This document shows positions 42,433 to 51,820 of a stretch of DNA of 64,000 nucleotides, one piece after another. The stretch comes from Blastococcus sp. LR1 (GTDB lineage: Bacteria > Actinomycetota > Actinomycetes > Mycobacteriales > Geodermatophilaceae), in contig NZ_JAIUJY010000007.1 of NCBI RefSeq assembly GCF_020166105.1, forward strand, positions 1 to 64,000, read 5' to 3'. Under the pieces are notes generated by a model that had not been told where the DNA came from, did not search any database, and worked only from the letters and a program-made list of their open reading frames with translations. Each line of letters opens with the position of its first letter. Positions within the stretch are counted from its first letter, which is position 1. The translations under genes were made by a program, and so were the position numbers.

Positions 42433-43725
42433 GTGTACCTGTCGAAGACCGAGGCCGCCGTCCTGCCGACCACGCTCGTCGCCGCCCAGCGGCCCACCGC
42501 TCCCCCGGCGGTCGAGCGGCGGATCTGGCCGATGCTCGGCCCGGCCTTCGTCGCGGCGGTCGCCTACGTCGACCCGGGCAACTTCGCCACGAACTTCTCC
42601 GGCGGTGCCGCCTTCGGCTACACCCTCCTGTGGGTCATCGTCGCGGCGAACCTGATGGCGATGCTGATCCAGACGCTGACGGCGAAGCTCGGGCTCGCCA
42701 CCGGCCGGGACCTGGCCACCCTCTGCCGGGAACGCCTTCCCCGGCGGTTGACCTGGTTCCTGTGGCTCCAGGCGGAGGCGGTCGCCATCGCCACCGACGT
42801 CGCGGAGATCATCGGCGGGGCGGTGGCCCTCTACCTGCTCTTCGGCGTGCCGCTGCCGATCGGCGGGCTGATCACCGCGGTGGTCGCGTTCGTGCTCCTG
42901 GCCGCGCAGTCCCGGGGTCACCGGCCGTTCGAGCGGGTGATCACCGGCCTGCTGCTCGTGGTCGGGCTGGGCTTCGGCTACACGCTGGTGGGCGCCGGTG
43001 TCGATCTGGGCGGCGTGGCCGGTGGCATGGTGCCGACCTTCGAGGGCTCGGAGAGCGTGCTGCTGGCCACCGGGATCCTCGGTGCGACGGTCATGCCGCA
43101 CGTCATCTACGTGCACTCCGCCCTGACCCCCGGCCGCTACGGCGACGCCGTGACCGCCGGCCGCACCGAGGGGGGACGGCGCCGGCTGCTGCGGGCCCAG
43201 CGACTCGACGTCGTCCTCGCGATGGGCCTGGCCGGACTGGTCAACGCCGCGATGCTGATCATCGCCGCCCAGCTGTTCACCGGCGGCAGCCAGGCCGACA
43301 CCCTGGAGGGCGTGCACGCCGGCCTGGGCGATCAGCTGGGCACGGGCGCGGCGATCGCCTTCGCCCTGGCGCTGCTGGCCTCCGGCTTCGCGTCGTCGTC
43401 GGTGGGCACGCACGCCGGGCAGGTCGTGATGGCCGGGTTCCTGCGCCGGCACATCCCGGTGCTCGCCCGGCGGCTGCTCACCCTGGCCCCGGCACTGGGG
43501 ATCCTGGTGCTCGGCGGGGACCCGACCAGTGCCCTGGTGTGGTCGCAGGTGGTGCTGTCCTTCGGCATCCCGTTCGCGCTGGTGCCACTGCTGTGGCTCA
43601 CCAGCCGCCGCGACCTCATGGGCGGCTGGGTGAACCGGCGGATCACCACGCTGGCGGGCTGCCTGGTCGCCGCGCTGATCATCGGGCTGAACGCCCACCT
43701 GATCCTGGGCCTCGCCCTCGGCTGA
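42433..43725 (+). CDS. mntH: Nramp-family divalent metal (Mn2+/Fe2+) transporter
   Basis: 430 aa with 11 helices. Metal-binding motifs DPGN (47-50) and MPHVIYVHSAL (about 217) are intact, as is the GHRPFERVI loop. It imports Mn2+ or Fe2+ by proton symport. GTG start with a weak GAGG upstream. The metal box at 42325 suggests repression by metal. A short gap leads to the thiamine riboswitch operon. Confidence 0.93.
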   Translation: MYLSKTEAAVLPTTLVAAQRPTAPPAVERRIWPMLGPAFVAAVAYVDPGNFATNFSGGAAFGYTLLWVIVAANLMAMLIQTLTAKLGLATGRDLATLCRERLPRRLTWFLWLQAEAVAIATDVAEIIGGAVALYLLFGVPLPIGGLITAVVAFVLLAAQSRGHRPFERVITGLLLVVGLGFGYTLVGAGVDLGGVAGGMVPTFEGSESVLLATGILGATVMPHVIYVHSALTPGRYGDAVTAGRTEGGRRRLLRAQRLDVVLAMGLAGLVNAAMLIIAAQLFTGGSQADTLEGVHAGLGDQLGTGAAIAFALALLASGFASSSVGTHAGQVVMAGFLRRHIPVLARRLLTLAPALGILVLGGDPTSALVWSQVVLSFGIPFALVPLLWLTSRRDLMGGWVNRRITTLAGCLVAALIIGLNAHLILGLALG

Positions 43726-43733
43726 CCCTGGTC

Positions 43734-43739
43734 TACGCT
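43734..43739 (+). promoter_or_regulatory. -10 box of ykoEDC operon
   Basis: TACGCT, about 30 bases upstream of the riboswitch P1 stem, giving a start near 43746. Confidence 0.4.
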
Positions 43740-43765
43740 CGGCCGCACAACTGAACATCACATTC

Positions 43766-43852
43766 ACAGCAGGGGAGCGCTTCGGCGCTGAGAGTGCGGG
43801 ACACCGCAGACCCTCGAACCTGATCCGGGTCATGCCGGCGCAGGGAGTCTGG
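43766..43852 (+). ncRNA. TPP riboswitch (THI element)
   Basis: Conserved elements in order: AGGGGAGC, a TTCG-capped variable stem, GCTGAGAGTGCGG, ACCGCAGACCCTCGAACC, TGATCCGGGTCATGCCGGC and GCAGGGAGT. CTGAGA and the late GATCCGGGT/CCGGCG..GGGAG pairs are the TPP-binding core. It ends 9 bases before the ykoE start, where GGAGG lies, consistent with TPP hiding the ribosome site. Confidence 0.97.
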
Positions 43853-43861
43853 AGGAAAGAC

Positions 43862-44476
43862 ATGGCCCAGAAGGCCGTCCACCCGTCGTCCACCGATGCC
43901 ACCGTCCGGAGCACCCGGTGGCGCACCGTCGACATCGTCGTCACCGCCGTCCTCGGCGTCGCCTTCGGTGTCGTGTTCTGGGCGTGGGGCCTGCTCTGGG
44001 CGGCGCTCGACGCGCCGTTCAGCGCGTTCCCGCCCGCCCAGGCCGTCATGTACGGCGTCTGGCTGCTGCCCGCCGTGCTCGCGCCGCTGATCGTGCGCAA
44101 GGCCGGTGCCGGTCTGTTCGCCGAGCTCGTCGCCAGCATCGTCTCCGCGCTCCTCGGCTCGGCCTGGGGAACCCTGACGATCGTCTACGGCCTGCTGCAG
44201 GGGGCCGCGGGCGAGCTCGGGTACGCCGCGTTCGCCTACCGGCGGTACGGCTGGCCGCAGGCGCTGCTGTCCGCCCTGTGCGCCGGGGCCATGGCCGCGG
44301 CCCTGGACCTGCTGAACTACTACCCGGACTGGGCCGCGGGCTGGAAGACCAGCTACCTGCTCCTCGTCGCGGGCAGCACCATGGTGATCGCGGGGATCGG
44401 CGGCATGGCCCTCACCCGTGCGCTGGCCGCCAGCGGCGCCCTCTCGGGCTTCGCGTCCGGCCGCACCCGGGTCTGA
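43862..44476 (+). CDS. ykoE: ECF thiamine/HMP transporter substrate-binding subunit
   Basis: 204 aa with five to six helices. VLGVAFGVVFWAWGLLWAA at the N-terminus and GSAWGTLTIVYGLLQGAAGELGYAAF are YkoE signatures. It captures thiamine or hydroxymethylpyrimidine for import. ATG at 43862 with GGAGG, directly under TPP riboswitch control. Confidence 0.94.
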   Translation: MAQKAVHPSSTDATVRSTRWRTVDIVVTAVLGVAFGVVFWAWGLLWAALDAPFSAFPPAQAVMYGVWLLPAVLAPLIVRKAGAGLFAELVASIVSALLGSAWGTLTIVYGLLQGAAGELGYAAFAYRRYGWPQALLSALCAGAMAAALDLLNYYPDWAAGWKTSYLLLVAGSTMVIAGIGGMALTRALAASGALSGFASGRTRV

Positions 44477-44520
44477 CGACGTCCGGCGATCCCGCCGCCC
44501 CCGGCCGCTCGCCGGTCGGG

Positions 44521-45924
44521 GTGCGGCTGGCCGGCTGGGGCTTCCGGTACGCCAGCCGGCTCGCCTGGGCGGCGCGCGACGTCGACCTCCACCTCGAGCC
44601 CGGTGAGCGGGTGCTGCTCACCGGGCCGTCCGGCGCGGGGAAGTCCACCCTGCTGCACGTGCTCGCCGGGCTGCTCGGGCCGGACGAGGGCGAGCAGACC
44701 GGCGTCGTCACCGTCGACGGCGTCGCGCCCCGGCAGGCCCGGTTCCGCAGCGGCATCGTCTTCCAGGACCCCGACGCCCAGCTGGTCATGACCCGCGCCG
44801 GGGACGACGTCGCCTTCGGGCTGGAGAACGCCGGCGTCCCGCGCGAGCTGATCTGGCCGGCCGTCGACGCCGCGCTGGCCCAGGTCGGCTTCCCCTACGG
44901 CCCGGACCGGCCCACCGGGGCGCTCTCGGGCGGGCAGAAACAGCGGCTGGTGCTGGCCGGGGCGCTGGCTCCCCGGCCGGGGCTGCTGCTGCTCGACGAG
45001 CCCACCGCGCAGCTCGATCCGGCCGGGAGCGCGCTGGTCCGCGAGGCCGTCGCCCGCGCGGTGGCCGGCCGGGACACCACGCTCGTCGTCGTCGACCACG
45101 ACGCGGGCTCCTGGCTCCCGCTGGTGGACCGGGTGGTCGAGCTGCGGGCCGACGGCGGCACGGTGGAGCACGGCGCCGGGTGGGCCCCGGCCCCGCTGCG
45201 GATGCCGGTACGCAGCCCGCGCGCGGCCGGCGAGCTGCTGCTGACGGCGGAGGACGCCGGGTTCACCCACCGGGGAACCGACCTGCCCGCGCTGCTCCCC
45301 TCCGACGTCGCCGTCCCGGCCGGCCGCACGCTCGCCGTCACCGGGCCCAACGGCGCGGGAAAGTCCACCCTGGCCCTGCTGCTGGCCGGGCTCCGCGGGC
45401 CGACGACCGGGCAGATCACGGCCGGTCGTCGCCTCACCGCCGGGCTGCGACGGGCGGAGCGGCCACCGCACCGCTGGCCGGCGGACGAACTGGTCCGCCG
45501 CATCGGCACGGTGTTCCAGCACCCGGAGCACCAGTTCCTCACCGGGCGGGTCCGCGACGAGCTGGCCCTCGGCCCGCTGCGCTCCGGCTCGGGCGACGAC
45601 GACGCCCGGCGGCGGGCCGAGGAGCTCATGGAGCGGCTGGGCCTGGCCGCCCTGGCCGACGCCAACCCGTTCACCCTCTCCGGCGGGCAGCAGCGCCGGC
45701 TCTCCGTGGCGACCGCGCTGGCCACCCGGCCCGCCGTCCTCGTCCTGGACGAGCCCACGTTCGGGCAGGACCGCCACACCTGGGCGGAGCTGGTGGCGCT
45801 GCTGGCCGAGCAGCAGGACGCCGACCGCGCGCTGGTCCTGGTCACCCACGACGCCGCCGTCGTCGCCGCTCTCGCCGACGACACCCTCGCCCTGCGGCCC
45901 GCCTCCGAACCGGTCCCCGCGTGA
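44521..45924 (+). CDS. ykoD: ECF thiamine/HMP transporter, tandem ATP-binding subunit
   Basis: About 467 aa from the GTG at 44521 (a CTG at 44473 touching the ykoE stop is possible). Two ABC ATPase domains in one chain: Walker A GPSGAGKST / GPNGAGKST, signatures LSGGQKQRL / LSGGQQRRL, Walker B LLLLDEPTAQLD / VLVLDEPTFGQD. The second Asp of the first Walker B region and both switch His (VVDHDAG, VTHDAA) are present. It powers YkoE/YkoC. It overlaps the next gene by GTGA. Confidence 0.93.
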   Translation: MRLAGWGFRYASRLAWAARDVDLHLEPGERVLLTGPSGAGKSTLLHVLAGLLGPDEGEQTGVVTVDGVAPRQARFRSGIVFQDPDAQLVMTRAGDDVAFGLENAGVPRELIWPAVDAALAQVGFPYGPDRPTGALSGGQKQRLVLAGALAPRPGLLLLDEPTAQLDPAGSALVREAVARAVAGRDTTLVVVDHDAGSWLPLVDRVVELRADGGTVEHGAGWAPAPLRMPVRSPRAAGELLLTAEDAGFTHRGTDLPALLPSDVAVPAGRTLAVTGPNGAGKSTLALLLAGLRGPTTGQITAGRRLTAGLRRAERPPHRWPADELVRRIGTVFQHPEHQFLTGRVRDELALGPLRSGSGDDDARRRAEELMERLGLAALADANPFTLSGGQQRRLSVATALATRPAVLVLDEPTFGQDRHTWAELVALLAEQQDADRALVLVTHDAAVVAALADDTLALRPASEPVPA

Positions 45925-46685
45925 CCGCGCCACTGTCGCTGGGCCCGGTCCGCCCGGTGCCGCTGTCGGCGATCAACCCGGTCGCCCAGCTGGCGGCGAT
46001 CGGGCTGCTCCTGCCGGTGCTGCTGGTCAGCGGGGACCTGCTGACCCCGCTGGTCGTCCTGGCGGCCGAGCTCTGCCTGATCCCGGCCGCCGGGCTGACC
46101 CGGCCGCGGGTGCTGTTCGCGCGGACGTGGCCGCTGCTGCTCGGCGCCGCCGGGGTGGCCTGGGTCAACGTGCTGTTCGGCGACGCCGACGCCGGTGGCT
46201 GGCCCTCCGCGCTGGCCCTGGCGGTGCGCGTCCTGGCCCTCGCCCTGCCCGGCGTCCTGCTCGTCGCCTCCACCGATCCGGTGCGGCTGGCCGACGCGCT
46301 CACCCTGCACTGGCGGGTGTCCACCCGCTTCGCCTACGGCGCGCTGGCCGCGCTGCGTCTGGTCCCACTGCTGGCCGCCGAGTGGCAGACCATCCGGCTG
46401 GCCCGGCGGGCCCGGGGCCTGGAGCCGGGGCGGAACCCCGTCGCCCACGTCCGGCTCTTCGCCGGCACCGCCTTCGCCTTGCTGGTCGCCGCGATCCGGC
46501 GGGGCACCCGCCTGGCCTCGGCCATGGACGGCCGCGGCTTCGACTCCGGCATCCCGCGGTCCAACGCGCGCGGCTCCACGCTCCGCCGGCGGGATGCGGT
46601 CTTCGTCGCCGGGGCCGCAGCGGTCGCGGTGCTGGCCGTCGGATCGAGCGTGGCGATGGGCACCTGGTCCGCCGTCTTCAGCTGA
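45921..46685 (+). CDS. ykoC: ECF thiamine/HMP transporter, transmembrane coupling subunit
   Basis: 254 aa. Four to five N-terminal helices and an EcfT-type coupling region with RRARGLEPGRNPV and SAMDGRGFDSGIPRS, the two A-R-G/x-R-G motifs that contact the ATPase. The GTG overlaps the ykoD stop. Last gene of the riboswitch operon. Confidence 0.93.
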   Translation: MTAPLSLGPVRPVPLSAINPVAQLAAIGLLLPVLLVSGDLLTPLVVLAAELCLIPAAGLTRPRVLFARTWPLLLGAAGVAWVNVLFGDADAGGWPSALALAVRVLALALPGVLLVASTDPVRLADALTLHWRVSTRFAYGALAALRLVPLLAAEWQTIRLARRARGLEPGRNPVAHVRLFAGTAFALLVAAIRRGTRLASAMDGRGFDSGIPRSNARGSTLRRRDAVFVAGAAAVAVLAVGSSVAMGTWSAVFS

Positions 46686-46806
46686 CCTCGGCACGCCGCA
46701 GGAAGTGATCTGGCAGACACAATGTTTGGCGGAGCGCGGATAGGCCGATACGTGACTGTTCGGTCAGCACAGCGTCCGCGGGCCGGGAACCGAGGAGAGC
46801 AGGCGC

Positions 46807-47241
46807 GTGACAGGGCAGGCGGCCGGAACGATCTGGCCGTCGGCGTACCCTCCGGCCGCTGATCCGGTGCTCAGCTGGGCGCTCACCGGCGTCGCCGAGC
46901 TCCCCGCCGTGCGGGCCGACGTGCGCCGCGAACTCACCGGCCCCGCCCTGGACTCGGTCACGCCGGACCTCATCGACCGGCTCGTCCTCGCCCTGGACGA
47001 GATGGCGTCCAACGCCCTGCGCCACGGCGGCGGGGACGTCGAGGCCTCGATCAGCCGGACCGGTGACGCCTACCTCATCGAGGTCACCGACCAGGCGCCG
47101 CAGACCCCGCCGTCTCCCGCCGTGGGGCGCGACCCGAGCTTCGGCGGCCTGGGGCTCTACCTGATCGCGGAGCTGGCCGCGCTGCACGGCTGGTACGCCA
47201 CCGAGGGTCACAAGCACGTCTGGGCCCTGCTCCCCCGCTGA
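46807..47241 (+). CDS. RsbW-like HATPase, anti-sigma/switch kinase (paralog 1)
   Basis: 144 aa. HATPase_c_2 with N-box LALDEMASNALRHGGGDVE, ITDxx-type VTDQAPQTPP and G-box FGGLGLYLIAELA, ending KHVWALLPR. It shares most motifs with the protein at 54046. It probably phosphorylates an STAS antagonist or binds a sigma factor. GTG with GAGGAG upstream. It converges on a SpoIIE phosphatase gene, a natural functional opposite. Confidence 0.87.
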   Translation: MTGQAAGTIWPSAYPPAADPVLSWALTGVAELPAVRADVRRELTGPALDSVTPDLIDRLVLALDEMASNALRHGGGDVEASISRTGDAYLIEVTDQAPQTPPSPAVGRDPSFGGLGLYLIAELAALHGWYATEGHKHVWALLPR

Positions 47242-47266
47242 ACCGCTGCCCTCTGAACCGCTCGGC

Positions 47267-49765
47267 TCAGCCGTCCTGCGAGCGAAGGCGCACCGCCACC
47301 AGCGCGACGTCGTCCTGCAGGCCCTCCGGGCGCAGCCGGTCCAGCAGCGCGTCGCAGAGCTCGGGAAGCGGCAGCTCCACCAGCTCGCCCAGAGCCGCGA
47401 TCAGGCGCTCGGTGCCCTCGTCGAGCAGCAGATCCCGCCCCTCGACGAGCCCGTCGGTGTAGAGCAGCACGGTCGATCCGTGCTCCACGGTGGTCTCGGT
47501 CTCGGTGCGCCGCGCGGCCGCGTCCACGCCCAGCATCAGCTCGGCACGCTGCCCGGCCAGCTCCTCGATCCGCCCGTCGGGATGCACCACCAGCGGCGGC
47601 GGGTGTCCGGCGTTCGACCAGCACAGCCGGGTCAGGCCCGTGGCGAGCTCGTCGTCGTCCAGCTCGATCCGCACGATGGCGGCGGTGGCCAGCGTCCCCA
47701 TCCCGAGCCCCTGGACCGCGGCGTCCAGGTCGCCCAGCACGCGCGCCGGGCCGATGCCGTCGCGGTAGGCGACACCCCGGAGCATCCCGCGCAGCTGCCC
47801 CATCGCCGCGGCGGCCTCGGTGTCGTGGCCCACGACGTCGCCGATCACCAGCATCGTCGCGCCCGAGGGCTGCACGAACGCGTCGTACCAGTCGCCGCCG
47901 ACCTCGGCCGCCGCCATCGCCGGGTGGTAGCGCACCACGATCTCGGCGACGTCGGACTGCGGCGGAGCGGTGAGCAGGCTGCGCTGCAGCCCCTCGGCCA
48001 GCCTCCGCTGCTGGCGGTAGAGGCGGGCGTTGTCCAGGGCGAGGGCGATCCGGCCGGCCACGTCGTGCGCCGTCGCCACGTCGTCCTCGTCCGGGACCGG
48101 CACGTCGGCGGACCGGTAGATGCTCAGCGCGCCGAGGGTCCGGCCGCGGGCGGCCAGCGGCAGGGTCATCGCCGAGCGCGGTGCGAGCGCGGCGAACGCG
48201 TCGCTGACCTCGCCCGGCGGCAGCGTGCGCCCCACCGCCGCGGCCACGTCGCCGACCACGAACACTTGGCCCGAGGCCAGCGCCCGGAGCACCGGGGCGC
48301 CCGGCTGCAGGGCGGCCAGCCGCAGGGCTGCGTACCGGGCGACCGTCCGCCGGAGCGCGGCGTCCCGGTGCCAGCTGGCGACGTCGCGCATCCGGCCGTC
48401 CTCGTCGACCAGGCTGAGGATCACCCAGTCGCCCAGCCCGGGCACGAGCAGCTCCGCCACCCGCTGCAGCGCCCGCTCCTCGCCGGCCACGCTGCCGAGG
48501 GACGCCGACATCGCGCTGGTGGTCTGCGCGACGAGGGAGAGGCGGTCCGTGCTGCGCCGCGCCTGCTCCTCGGCGGCCCGTCGTTCGGTGACGTCGAGGA
48601 AGGACACCGACAGGCCGTCGGGCGTGGGCCACGCGCGCACCTCGAACCACGCGTCCAGCGGAGCCGGGTAGTACGCCTCGAACATCCGCTCCGAGCCCAG
48701 CTCCACGGCCGCCCGGTAGTGCCGCTCGAAGTCGCTGCCGACGGCTGCCGGGAAGAGCTCCCAGAGCACGCCACTGTGCAGCTCCTCGCGCGAGGCGCCC
48801 AGGACCCGCTCGGCCTCCGCGTTCACGTAGGTGAAGCGCCACTCCCGGTCCAGGGTGAAGAAGGCCGCCTTCATCGCCTCCAGGACGCGGGCCACGCGGG
48901 CGTCGCCGTCCCGCTGGGGAGTCGTGTCGTAGGCGGCACCGATCATGCGCAGGGGGCGGCCCTCGTCGTCCACGACCACGCGGCCCCGGCCCTGCACCCA
49001 GCGGGTCTCACCCGAGGGCAGCTGCACGCGGTACTCGACGTCGAGCACCCCGTTCTGCTCGACGACCGCCTGGGCCGCCTCGGCGGTGCGCTGGCGGTCC
49101 TCCGGGTGCAGCCGGCCGAGGAAGGCGTCGAACGACTCGTCGAAGGCGCCCCGCTCGAAGCCGAACAGCTCCACGAGCCGGTCGTCCCAGATCAGCCGGC
49201 CGCTGCGCAGGTCCCAGTCGAAGCTGCCGATGCCGGCGGCGTCGATGGCGAGCTCGAACCGCAGCCGGTTCCCCTCGAGCTCGGCGGCCACGGCGGTGAG
49301 CTGCAGCTCGGTGGCCACCGAGGAGGCGAGCTGCCGGAGGACGGCGACGTCCCGCTCGGTCCAGGAGCGCGCCTTGGGACCGTAGGCGCACAGCGCGCCG
49401 ACGGCCCGGTTCTCCGGGAGGACGAGCGGGATCCCGAGGTAGCCACCGATCTCGCCGGACCGGACGGGCGCCAGGTCCTGGACCCGTGGATCGGTGGTGG
49501 CGTCCTCGACCACCAGGGGAGCGGCGCCGGAGACGGCGACGGCGCAGAGCGAGTCGCCCAGGGGGAGCTGAGTGCCGACGGCGCCGGGCGGCAGGCCGGT
49601 GGCGACCACCGCGGTCTGCACCTCGCCGAGCAGGGAGATCTGGGCGACGTCGCAGTCGAGCAGCCGGACCGCCAGGTCGGTCAGCCGCTGCAGGTTGCGA
49701 GCGCCGAGGGCGCCCCCGGTCAGCTGCCGGACCAGTTCGACGCGTGCATCGTCGGCGGCGGTCAC
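47267..49765 (-). CDS. GAF-PAS-PAS-GAF-SpoIIE PP2C phosphatase
   Basis: 832 aa. GAF (about 20-155), PAS (165-285: WDLRSGRLIWDDRLVELFGF), PAS (290-395: FFTLDREWRFTYVNAEAERVLG), GAF (410-575) and a PP2C domain (590-832) with GGDWYDAF, VIGDVVGHD, WSNAGHPPP, LYTDGLVEGR and DDVALVAVR. An integrating sensor phosphatase for a sigma-factor switch. GTG with GGAGG upstream. The partner may be the HATPase encoded convergently. Confidence 0.92.
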   Translation of the reverse strand: MTAADDARVELVRQLTGGALGARNLQRLTDLAVRLLDCDVAQISLLGEVQTAVVATGLPPGAVGTQLPLGDSLCAVAVSGAAPLVVEDATTDPRVQDLAPVRSGEIGGYLGIPLVLPENRAVGALCAYGPKARSWTERDVAVLRQLASSVATELQLTAVAAELEGNRLRFELAIDAAGIGSFDWDLRSGRLIWDDRLVELFGFERGAFDESFDAFLGRLHPEDRQRTAEAAQAVVEQNGVLDVEYRVQLPSGETRWVQGRGRVVVDDEGRPLRMIGAAYDTTPQRDGDARVARVLEAMKAAFFTLDREWRFTYVNAEAERVLGASREELHSGVLWELFPAAVGSDFERHYRAAVELGSERMFEAYYPAPLDAWFEVRAWPTPDGLSVSFLDVTERRAAEEQARRSTDRLSLVAQTTSAMSASLGSVAGEERALQRVAELLVPGLGDWVILSLVDEDGRMRDVASWHRDAALRRTVARYAALRLAALQPGAPVLRALASGQVFVVGDVAAAVGRTLPPGEVSDAFAALAPRSAMTLPLAARGRTLGALSIYRSADVPVPDEDDVATAHDVAGRIALALDNARLYRQQRRLAEGLQRSLLTAPPQSDVAEIVVRYHPAMAAAEVGGDWYDAFVQPSGATMLVIGDVVGHDTEAAAAMGQLRGMLRGVAYRDGIGPARVLGDLDAAVQGLGMGTLATAAIVRIELDDDELATGLTRLCWSNAGHPPPLVVHPDGRIEELAGQRAELMLGVDAAARRTETETTVEHGSTVLLYTDGLVEGRDLLLDEGTERLIAALGELVELPLPELCDALLDRLRPEGLQDDVALVAVRLRSQDG

Positions 49766-50511
49766 GGGTGGTCCTCCCTCCGGCGTCCGCTGCGACCTAC
49801 GACGCGGGACTTCTCCGCTACGGCCTCGGCACTGAGCGTTTCACACCGGTCGAGGACCGTGCGTGTCGCGGCCGAGGAATGCGTGGGGAGGGGAGCCGGG
49901 GGAAGGGGCCCGGGGCGGCCGAGGCGGGCGCCCTCCGCGGGGCCGGACCGTTGTCGGATCCGGCCCGCGCTCGGCGGGCGCCCGCCCATCGGCGGCTGTG
50001 GCGGACGGGGAGCCGTCCGCCGGGCGCGGTCCACGGAAGCCTCCGGGGCGCCGTCCTCCGGGCCGGAACGGCCGGACTCCGGAGGTCGGTCATCGGCCCC
50101 GCGACGTCCGCCTCGCACCTCCGGGCACCGCTGGCGGTCAGAGACCCGGGTCGCGAGGGGGGATTTCGCGCCGCCGGGCACCGGCAGGGCCCGTCGTCCC
50201 CCGGGCGGTTCCGGGCCGGCAGCCGCCGTCGTCCGCGATCCGGGCCTCCCGGGAGGGTCCGCGCGCTGCGCAGTGCAGTCGGCGGTAGGTCGAGGCCGGA
50301 TCAGTGGAGCGAGGAGGTCTGCCGGCGTCCGGAGGAACACCGTCGGGGTGGACAGGGGTGTGGCCGAGGAACTCGGCCGGAGGCAGGACGTGGTCAGGGA
50401 CCGAGACGACGCTCCACGGCCACCCGGGGAAGGGGGCAGCCGGTCACGGCGTGCTCGACGGTGCGGGAGGAACGGCGTCCACGGCCGGCTGCCGTGGTCG
50501 CGCTGTGAACA
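49766..50511. other. gene-poor, possibly decayed region
   Basis: All frames here give Arg/Pro/Gly-rich products with no motif, and the third-position preference shown by real genes in this window is lost. The minus-strand frame ending at 50444 has a more natural-looking stretch (TYVAPPPGAFRAELMFTARP) that could be a remnant. GGG/CCC runs are frequent. No RNA gene or repeat array was recognised. Confidence 0.45.
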
Positions 50512-51495
50512 TCAGCTCGGCGCGGAAGGCGCCGGGCGGGGGTGCGACGTAGGTGCCCGCGGAGGAAGCGGTCCCGGTGGGTAGCCGCTCGCGGGCCAGG
50601 TTCGTCGCGGAGGGAGGGGAGAACCCCGGGCCGTGCACGGGAGCGGGTCACCCCGCGCCCCGGCGCCACCGGCCCCGTGCGTGGAGCGCGGTGCGGGTAC
50701 CCCCGGAACCCGACTCGACGAGCCGGAGCTGCGGACCGGTGAGGACGGCGGCGTGGACCGAGCCCCGTACCGACCCGGGGACGGCCAATCCCGCGCTGGA
50801 TGCCGGGCCACACGAGGCCGGCTCCAGGTCGCGGGGTCCGTGGAACCCGGGGAGGAAGGGCGTGCGGTCGCGTCAGATGCGGCCGTACCGGTTCGCGACC
50901 CCGGCGACGAAGCCGGTTCCGCGGGAAGCAGCGCCGCAGCGGGGGAAGTCGCCGCGGGCTGGATCGAGGGGGTGCTGGGCAGTTCGCGCAGCACCACAGG
51001 AGGGTCGAGCTTCGGGCGGGCCGGAGCGGGGGCGCCCCACGCGAGGTGCTCCCCGCGCTCGCCGGCGCCCCAGAGCGCCACGCGGCGGGTGAGGGCCCGC
51101 AGCGCCGCCCGGCGTCGGCCCGGAGTGGCGGCGTGGTGCGCCGACGCCGGCCAGGCCAGGTACTCGTTCTCGTCGCCGGCGCCCCAGAGGGCCGCGCGGC
51201 GCACGATGCCGCGCACGCCGCCGATCGGCTGGCGGACCCGGTCGGGAACGATGATCACGCGTGGCGTCAGCGGGGCTGCGGCGCGCGCCGGCCGGGCGAG
51301 CGGAGCCGGCTGCACCGACCGCAGGGGGCCGGGCCGGGCGCTGCGGTGGACGGCGGGCCGGGGGCGCGCGCGGCCGGCGTCGGCACGGTCGAGCACGTCG
51401 ATGAGACCGGCGAGGGATCGGGCCGGCTCGCGCCCGGGGAGGTCGGCCGACACGCGCGCCGGTGCCGCCCGGTGGGGCTGCTGGCTGCTGCTCAT
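50512..51495 (-). CDS. unknown protein with two ALWGAG repeats
   Basis: 327 aa from an ATG with AGGAGG upstream. The middle carries two copies of a 20-residue unit: RRAALWGAGDENEYLAWPAS (99-118) and RRVALWGAGERGEHLAWGAP (137-156). The N-terminus is Ala/Pro/Arg-rich, and a DUF or known fold is not recognised. Beyond about residue 185 the composition becomes low-complexity; in the adjacent frame a GC3-rich stretch ends GTGFVAGVANRYGRI with a stop at 50873. A frameshift (natural or sequencing) may therefore place the real end there. Confidence 0.5.
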   Translation of the reverse strand: MSSSQQPHRAAPARVSADLPGREPARSLAGLIDVLDRADAGRARPRPAVHRSARPGPLRSVQPAPLARPARAAAPLTPRVIIVPDRVRQPIGGVRGIVRRAALWGAGDENEYLAWPASAHHAATPGRRRAALRALTRRVALWGAGERGEHLAWGAPAPARPKLDPPVVLRELPSTPSIQPAATSPAAALLPAEPASSPGSRTGTAASDATARPSSPGSTDPATWSRPRVARHPARDWPSPGRYGARSTPPSSPVRSSGSSSRVPGVPAPRSTHGAGGAGARGDPLPCTARGSPLPPRRTWPASGYPPGPLPPRAPTSHPRPAPSAPS

Positions 51496-51513
51496 GTCGC
51501 CTCCTGAAGTCGT

Positions 51514-51543
51514 GTCCGCAGCCGTGGGGGAAGTGCTGCGGAC
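51514..51543. promoter_or_regulatory. inverted repeat upstream of ALWGAG-repeat gene
   Basis: GTCCGCAG (51514-51521) and CTGCGGAC (51536-51543), perfect arms 14 bases apart, 18-48 bases upstream of the start. A minus-strand TACCTT (revcomp of 51551-51556) could be the -10. Possible operator or leader stem. The rest of the 325-base gap to 51820 shows no gene. Confidence 0.4.
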
Positions 51544-51820
51544 AAGGAGAAAGGTAGGGATCCGGGACGCCGTGGACCCGGACATCGGGCACCCCTCCGG
51601 AACCGCGTGACCGAACCGTTGCGCCGGTGGTCCGGACCGGTCGGTCACCCCTCCTCCGGGCCGTTCCCTTGTCGACAAGCCCCCGGTTCCCGAGCGTGGA
51701 AAGGCCCGCGGCCGGCGTCGGTCATCTCCAGGACCGGGGAACGCGCGCGGCGTGTCGGACGCCTCGCCCGTTCGGGGCACGGCGCGTTTCCACCCCCGGA
51801 CCGGCGGGGAGAGTCGGCGG

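Noticed and set aside
49863-50288. A 141-codon plus-strand frame
   Set aside because: Product is almost all Arg, Gly and Pro, with no ribosome site and no third-position bias.
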